Assembly: GCA_017938645.1 (NCBI GenBank)
Contig: JAGBBE010000024.1
Span: 1 to 9,383 of the forward strand
Length of the DNA stretch: 9,383 bases
From: Clostridia bacterium
GTDB lineage: Bacteria; Bacillota_A; Clostridia; Christensenellales; Aristaeellaceae
Reading direction: 5' to 3'
Positions 6,569-9,383 of this stretch are shown here, in pieces. Numbering within the stretch: position 1 is the stretch's first letter; each line of letters starts with the position of its first letter. The notes under the pieces are model-generated. The model made no database searches. It had not been told where the DNA came from and was given only the letters and a program-made list of their open reading frames with translations. The position numbers were made by a program, and so were the translations under genes.

Positions 6569-7306
6569 TCACTCCTCAGATGCCTGCCACACTGCATCGC
6601 GCAGCAGCTGCACCTGTTCGTCTGTCAGTTTGCGGTAATCGCCCGGCTGCATATCCTCCGGGATGGTCAGCGGCCCGAATGCAGCGCGATGCAGCGCAAG
6701 CACCTCGTGTCCGCGCGCGCCAAACATGCGCTTGACCTGATGAAACTTGCCCTCGCGCACGCGCACCTCGCCCACGCTGATTGCATCATCAGCTTCGAGA
6801 ATGCTGAGTCCTGCAGGTTTGGCTTCGAAATCGCTGAGCCGAATGCCCTCTTCAAAGGCGCGGACATCAGCGTCCGTCAGTCTGCCTTCCACACGGGCAA
6901 TGTAACGCTTCCACACATGTCGCTTGGGATCCAGCAGCGAATGCGCCAGCGCGCCGTCGTTGGTAAGCACGAGCAGACCGGTGGTATCCTTGTCAAGCCG
7001 TCCCACCGGCAGCACCTTGCGGCGCGAAAGTGCCTCAGGCAAAAGATCCATCACCGTCTGCGCACGGCTGTCGCGCGCGGCGGTGAGCACACCGGAGGGC
7101 TTATAGAGCAGAAAATACTGAAGGGAATCATCCCCGATGGTCTCGCCCATCAGCGTAATCGTGTCCGTTTCCTTCACCTTGGACGCAGGATCGCGCACAA
7201 TGACACCATTTACACGCACCTGTCCGGCACGTACAGCGCGCACCGCCTCGCTGCGCGTGCGCTCGCCGCTCTGGGCAAGGTATTTGTCCAATCGAACCGC
7301 AGCCAT
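6569..7306 (-). CDS. rsuA: RsuA-family 16S rRNA pseudouridine synthase
   Basis: 245 residues. It should convert a uridine in small-subunit rRNA to pseudouridine; RsuA modifies position 516 (E. coli numbering), though RluB/E/F paralogues share the fold. An S4 RNA-binding domain occupies about residues 4-50 (RLDKYLAQSGERTRSEA and RVNGVIV). The catalytic domain opens with LLYKPSGVLTA (66-76) and contains GRLDKDTTGLLVLTNDG (102-118) with catalytic D105. REGKFHQVKRMF (about 182-193) is the conserved late motif of the family. The ATG at 7306 overlaps the preceding stop codon as TGATG, and GAGG at 7314-7317 lies 7 bases upstream, so it is preferred to the GTG at 7309. The 1-base overlap implies translational coupling to the membrane protein gene. 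The family is certain; the position modified is inferred. Confidence 0.9.
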   Translation of the reverse strand: MAAVRLDKYLAQSGERTRSEAVRAVRAGQVRVNGVIVRDPASKVKETDTITLMGETIGDDSLQYFLLYKPSGVLTAARDSRAQTVMDLLPEALSRRKVLPVGRLDKDTTGLLVLTNDGALAHSLLDPKRHVWKRYIARVEGRLTDADVRAFEEGIRLSDFEAKPAGLSILEADDAISVGEVRVREGKFHQVKRMFGARGHEVLALHRAAFGPLTIPEDMQPGDYRKLTDEQVQLLRDAVWQASEE

Positions 7307-8232
7307 CACTTCGCCTCGGCAGAAGCGTGAGCCTTCTGTTTCTTTTCACCGCAGGCAAAGGAAGCCGTGATCATGCGCCGGATGGGCAGAAGCGGCAGAT
7401 ACAGACCTGCAAACGCCACGATCAGCGGACGAACCGCGCCGCTGAGATCCATCTTCGGCATGCTGCCCATCATCACCATCATCAGCTGGCCGGACAGATC
7501 GGAAACCAGATTGCCAAACTGCATTGCAGCCACCGCCAGGAAGGGAACCAACAGCAGCAGGTTGATCAGCGCAGCCGCAAGCTGTCCCAGACGGCGTCCG
7601 CGCAGACGGCGGCGGCGCTCAGCGGAAGGAACGCGGTCATTGCGGGCGGCAATAGCCCAGATATAGCGGGAAGCGCTGTTGCGCACAACGCCAACGATCC
7701 AGATCAGGGCCGCGAGAGCCACAACGCCCAGCACCACATACAGGCCTTCCATCAGTCCATTGACAACCGGGGCAAGATCAGCGCCAAAGAAATTGGCCAC
7801 GCTGCACCATACCCCGGACGCCCACACACCCAGTTCGGTCACGGAACGGATCACAGTGATGGCATCCACCTGCGTATACCAGACATAGGCGCATACGCCC
7901 AGCGCCACCATCGGCAGTCCCCACTTGAGGACATGAAAGGCATGCAACAGGGCTTCACGGAGTTTTTCGGTATAATCACAGGGGCAGAAGGCCTTTTTGA
8001 TGCTGAAGGTACGATCCTCACGGCCATACACCAGCGCCTGAGCAAAAGAAAAGCGCTGCGGCAGCACCACAAAAATCAGCATAACCGGGCACAAAACCCA
8101 CAGATGCTTCCAGAAGGAATCCAGCACAAGGCAGCAAAGCGGCGCAAAGGCGATCACACGCAGCACCAGCGCCAGCAGCATATACACAAGCACGCGCAGA
8201 TAATACACGACCGGGTTGTGTTTCTGAGTCAT
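7306..8232 (-). CDS. Unrecognised polytopic membrane protein, first gene of the operon
   Basis: 308 residues; I do not recognise the family. About six hydrophobic segments are visible (near residues 10-37, 43-58, 103-120, 160-183, 217-238 and 265-285). A strongly basic loop, ERRRRLRGRR (205-214), is probably cytoplasmic, and the tail is hydrophilic (GEKKQKAHASAEAK). A cysteine-containing loop (AFCPCDY, 81-87) follows the second segment. No catalytic motif or signal peptide is seen. The start at 8232 is chosen because GGGAGG (8244-8249) precedes it and because the promoter at 8284-8312 rules out the upstream start at 8298, which lies within it; an ATG at 8265 has no ribosome binding site. Its TGA overlaps the ATG of the pseudouridine synthase gene. 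It could be a membrane scaffold or transporter-like protein, but nothing in the sequence decides this. Confidence 0.75.
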   Translation of the reverse strand: MTQKHNPVVYYLRVLVYMLLALVLRVIAFAPLCCLVLDSFWKHLWVLCPVMLIFVVLPQRFSFAQALVYGREDRTFSIKKAFCPCDYTEKLREALLHAFHVLKWGLPMVALGVCAYVWYTQVDAITVIRSVTELGVWASGVWCSVANFFGADLAPVVNGLMEGLYVVLGVVALAALIWIVGVVRNSASRYIWAIAARNDRVPSAERRRRLRGRRLGQLAAALINLLLLVPFLAVAAMQFGNLVSDLSGQLMMVMMGSMPKMDLSGAVRPLIVAFAGLYLPLLPIRRMITASFACGEKKQKAHASAEAK

Positions 8233-8243
8233 ATGGTTTCCAT

Positions 8244-8249
8244 CCTCCC
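8244..8249 (-). promoter_or_regulatory. Ribosome binding site deciding the start of the membrane protein gene
   Basis: GGGAGG on the minus strand lies 11 bases before the ATG at 8232 and is the only strong site in the leader. A nearer ATG (8243-8241) is out of frame and stops after four codons. Confidence 0.7.
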
Positions 8250-8283
8250 TGAATTGGGTGTCATACATAAGAATCCAGTTTCT

Positions 8284-8312
8284 ATTATAGTGCATCACAG
8301 GCTTTGATGCAA
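8284..8312 (-). promoter_or_regulatory. Sigma-A promoter of the five-gene operon
   Basis: On the minus strand a perfect -10, TATAAT (8289-8284), lies 17 bases after TTGCAT (8312-8307). The predicted start is near 8277, giving a leader of about 45 bases. No other gene-sized gap or terminator is seen until 3343, so this promoter probably serves all five genes. Confidence 0.75.
8291..8311. promoter_or_regulatory. Operator-like inverted repeat inside the operon promoter
   Basis: TGCATCA (8291-8297) and TGATGCA (8305-8311) are perfect 7-base inverted arms around a 7-base spacer. The repeat fills the space between the -10 and -35 and covers most of the -35, the classical position for a repressor site. 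No known regulator is matched. Confidence 0.5.
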
Positions 8313-8334
8313 GCAGACAAAACCATCATGTGTG

Positions 8335-8363
8335 TTGGCAATTCTTTCGGGATATGCTATAAT
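8335..8363 (+). promoter_or_regulatory. Sigma-A promoter of plsY
   Basis: TTGGCA (8335-8340, five of six consensus bases), a 17-base spacer and TATAAT (8358-8363) preceded by TGC, an extended -10. This is a near-ideal promoter. It diverges from the operon promoter, with 22 bases between the two -35 elements. The transcript should start near 8370. Confidence 0.85.
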
Positions 8364-8370
8364 CAAATTC

Positions 8371-8403
8371 GTTCCATCAGGAACCAATCACCCGCATATG
8401 CGG
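8371..8403 (+). promoter_or_regulatory. Structured leader of plsY with a perfect 12-bp palindrome
   Basis: The 50-base leader contains a small hairpin (GTTCC 8371-8375 with GGAAC 8380-8384, loop ATCA) and then CCGCATATGCGG (8392-8403), a perfect palindrome. The palindrome ends 7 bases before the ribosome binding site at 8411-8415. It could be a protein site downstream of the transcript start or an RNA element; function is not known. Confidence 0.35.
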
Positions 8404-8420
8404 ATGTACTGGAGGAAACC

Positions 8421-9044
8421 ATGCGCGAAATTCTTCTTTCGCTCCTGATTGCCGGGATCGCCTATCTGCTGGGCTGCTTTTCCACCGGCATCACCATTTC
8501 CCGCCTGCAGGGCGTTGATATCCGCAGCAAGGGAAGCAAAAACACTGGCGCAAGCAATGTGCTGCGCGTCCTTGGTCTCAAAAGCGGACTGATCACTTTT
8601 GTTGGCGACTTTCTCAAGGCCACGCTCGCCTGCCTCGCCGGCCATCTCATCCTGCCCGGCACGACCTTTGGCGTGGTAAACTATGGCGTAATGCTGGGCG
8701 GACTGTTTGCCGTGCTGGGCCACAACTGGCCTGTTTTCTACGGCTTCAAGGGCGGCAAGGGCGTCGCCTGCTCGGCTGCGGTGGTATTCTTCGTATCTCC
8801 CCTGTGGGGCATCATCGCCATCGTGGTGTGCCTTGCTGTGATTGCCATCACCCGCTATATCAGCCTTGGCAGCATGACGCTGATGTTTTTGTACATGATC
8901 TTTATGTGCATTGCCAACTGGGGTCAGTGGGTGGTGTGCCTGTTTACGGTGATCCTGTTCGTGCTGTGCGTGTGGCGTCACCGCGCCAACGTGCAGAGGC
9001 TGCTCAATGGTACTGAGAATAAAATCGGACAAAAGGCAAAATAA
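8421..9044 (+). CDS. plsY: Acyl-phosphate:glycerol-3-phosphate acyltransferase PlsY
   Basis: 207 residues, the usual length for PlsY. This integral membrane enzyme transfers an acyl group from acyl-phosphate to glycerol-3-phosphate, the first step of phosphatidic acid synthesis in most Gram-positive bacteria. All three family motifs are present: GSKNTGASNVLR (38-49), GHNWPVFYGFKGGKGVA (100-116, with the K-G-G-K-G glycerol-3-phosphate loop) and HRANVQRLLNGTENKI (187-202). About five hydrophobic segments surround them. The ATG at 8421 is chosen because GGAGG lies at 8411-8415 and homologues start at this point; the frame extends upstream to 8304, but that stretch holds the promoter. The gene has its own strong promoter and a downstream hairpin, so it is probably monocistronic. 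The acyl-phosphate-forming partner PlsX is not in the window. A PlsC-like enzyme, which could use the product, lies at 2054-3199. Confidence 0.95.
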   Translation: MREILLSLLIAGIAYLLGCFSTGITISRLQGVDIRSKGSKNTGASNVLRVLGLKSGLITFVGDFLKATLACLAGHLILPGTTFGVVNYGVMLGGLFAVLGHNWPVFYGFKGGKGVACSAAVVFFVSPLWGIIAIVVCLAVIAITRYISLGSMTLMFLYMIFMCIANWGQWVVCLFTVILFVLCVWRHRANVQRLLNGTENKIGQKAK

Positions 9045-9063
9045 GCATCGAATTGCAAAGCAA

Positions 9064-9098
9064 AAATCCGGACTGTGGTTTCATCACAGGTCGGATTT
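9064..9098. terminator. Bidirectional terminator between converging genes
   Basis: AAATCCG (9064-9070) pairs with CGGATTT (9092-9098), and CTGTG (9073-9077) with CACAG (9085-9089), around a 7-base loop; two weak positions lie between. On the plus strand it is followed by a broken T-rich stretch (ATTTGTTT), and on the minus strand by five T's (9066-9062). It starts 20 bases after the plsY stop and can serve both plsY and the converging gene at 9143. Confidence 0.75.
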
Positions 9099-9142
9099 GT
9101 TTACTTGGATATGCGGTGTTAAGCTGATCGACAAATTGGAAT

Positions 9143-9383
9143 TTACTCAGTTAGTAATCTTTCAGTTTCTTCCATGTCCTTTTCAATCAGGGGTCGCATA
9201 CTGTCTTTGTACTTCGATAAATCAGCGCCATGAAAACAGGACAGTATCCTTGGAATGTATTGTGGTTTTGCCATACCCACTTGCGCAAGAGCCTTAATGC
9301 ATTGTCTGGCAGTAATCGGTTTTTCATCCGTAATATGTGAAAGATACTCTGATAGAATAGTATCAAAGCGGTTATTATCATCC
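9143..9383 (-). CDS. C-terminal part of a 'SufBD'-type helical-repeat protein (5' end outside window)
   Basis: The minus-strand frame is open from the window edge to the TAA at 9145-9143, giving 79 residues with no start codon at the edge, so the gene begins outside the window. The sequence contains SHITDEKPITARQCIKAL (visible residues 15-32) and a later ADLSKYKDSMRPLIEKDM (53-70). I recall these as characteristic of a common clostridial family often labelled 'SufBD protein', whose helices resemble HEAT repeats. Such proteins are unlikely to be true Fe-S assembly SufB/SufD components, and their role is unknown. By hand count the stretch is about 39% GC (95 of 241), well below the roughly 60% seen in a plsY sample (8701-8760). 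It converges on plsY and shares its terminator. The frame is firm; the family name is from memory. Confidence 0.7.
   Translation of the reverse strand, partial: DDNNRFDTILSEYLSHITDEKPITARQCIKALAQVGMAKPQYIPRILSCFHGADLSKYKDSMRPLIEKDMEETERLLTE

Noticed and set aside
6561..6572. GTG start of the methyltransferase overlapping the rsuA stop
   Set aside because: The ribosome binding site would touch the GTG with no spacing, and YbxB homologues align from the ATG at 6560.
4797..6638. A 613-codon open frame on the plus strand antisense to the lyase and methyltransferase genes
   Set aside because: It is the mirror of two well-recognised minus-strand genes. The translation is rich in H, Q, G, A and R without any domain pattern, as expected from the complement of GC-rich codons, and it has no ribosome binding site.
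8233..8298. A longer membrane protein starting at 8298 or 8265
   Set aside because: 8298 lies inside the promoter, upstream of the predicted transcript start, and 8265 lacks a ribosome binding site. The start at 8232 has GGGAGG upstream.
7327..8307. Plus-strand frame antisense to the membrane protein gene
   Set aside because: H/Q/R-rich mirror translation with no initiation signal. The minus strand has a promoter, a ribosome binding site and hydrophobic segments in the right order.
8304..8420. An N-terminal extension of PlsY
   Set aside because: The 39 extra codons cover the promoter and leader, and PlsY homologues begin at the ATG at 8421.
9187..9381. A 64-codon minus-strand frame with its own ATG, and a plus-strand frame 9007-9297
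   Set aside because: The minus-strand frame beside it (9143-9383) gives a recognisable family sequence but lacks a start codon inside the window. The plus-strand frame begins inside plsY and runs through the terminator.

Overview
The window looks like an ordinary, gene-dense stretch of chromosome from a Gram-positive anaerobe of the Clostridia, probably an uncultured gut lineage with a GC content near 55-60%. This rests on strong AGGAGG-type ribosome binding sites, sigma-A type promoters, and a typical Firmicutes gene set: PlsY, a PepV-type dipeptidase, a PatB/MalY-type C-S lyase and a YbxB-type methyltransferase. The assignment is an inference; no rRNA or marker comparison was possible.

Layout. 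Positions 1-492 (+) hold the C-terminal end of a protein with two OB-like repeats, closed by a strong terminator (509-535). A double-hairpin repeat (552-601) and a second terminator (622-663) follow. Positions 668-3199 (-) are a two-gene unit: a lysophospholipid acyltransferase fused to a zinc ribbon and an unidentified C-terminal domain, then a GltS-like Na+/glutamate symporter family protein whose ribosome binding site overlaps the acyltransferase stop codon. A candidate promoter with GACAA inverted repeats lies at 3226-3305. Positions 3358-8232 (-) appear to be one five-gene operon: unknown polytopic membrane protein, RsuA-type pseudouridine synthase, YbxB/RsmC-type methyltransferase, PatB/MalY-type C-S lyase and PepV-type dipeptidase. 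It starts at a good promoter (8284-8312) and ends at a strong terminator (3314-3343). Positions 8421-9044 (+) encode PlsY, transcribed divergently from its own near-consensus promoter (8335-8363). A bidirectional hairpin (9064-9098) separates PlsY from a converging, AT-richer partial gene (9143-9383, -) that resembles the helical-repeat proteins often labelled 'SufBD' in clostridial genomes.

How the genes work together. Two genes bear on phosphatidic acid synthesis: PlsY makes lysophosphatidic acid, and the PlsC-like protein could acylate it further. Two adjacent genes could form a catabolic pair in which a dipeptidase releases cysteine conjugates and a PLP lyase cleaves their C-S bond. Two others are RNA-modification-type enzymes. 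I found no mobile element, CRISPR array, tRNA or rRNA, and no clear new system. The points most worth checking are the acyltransferase fusion, the lyase-dipeptidase pair, the operator-like inverted repeats at the promoters and the double-hairpin repeat.
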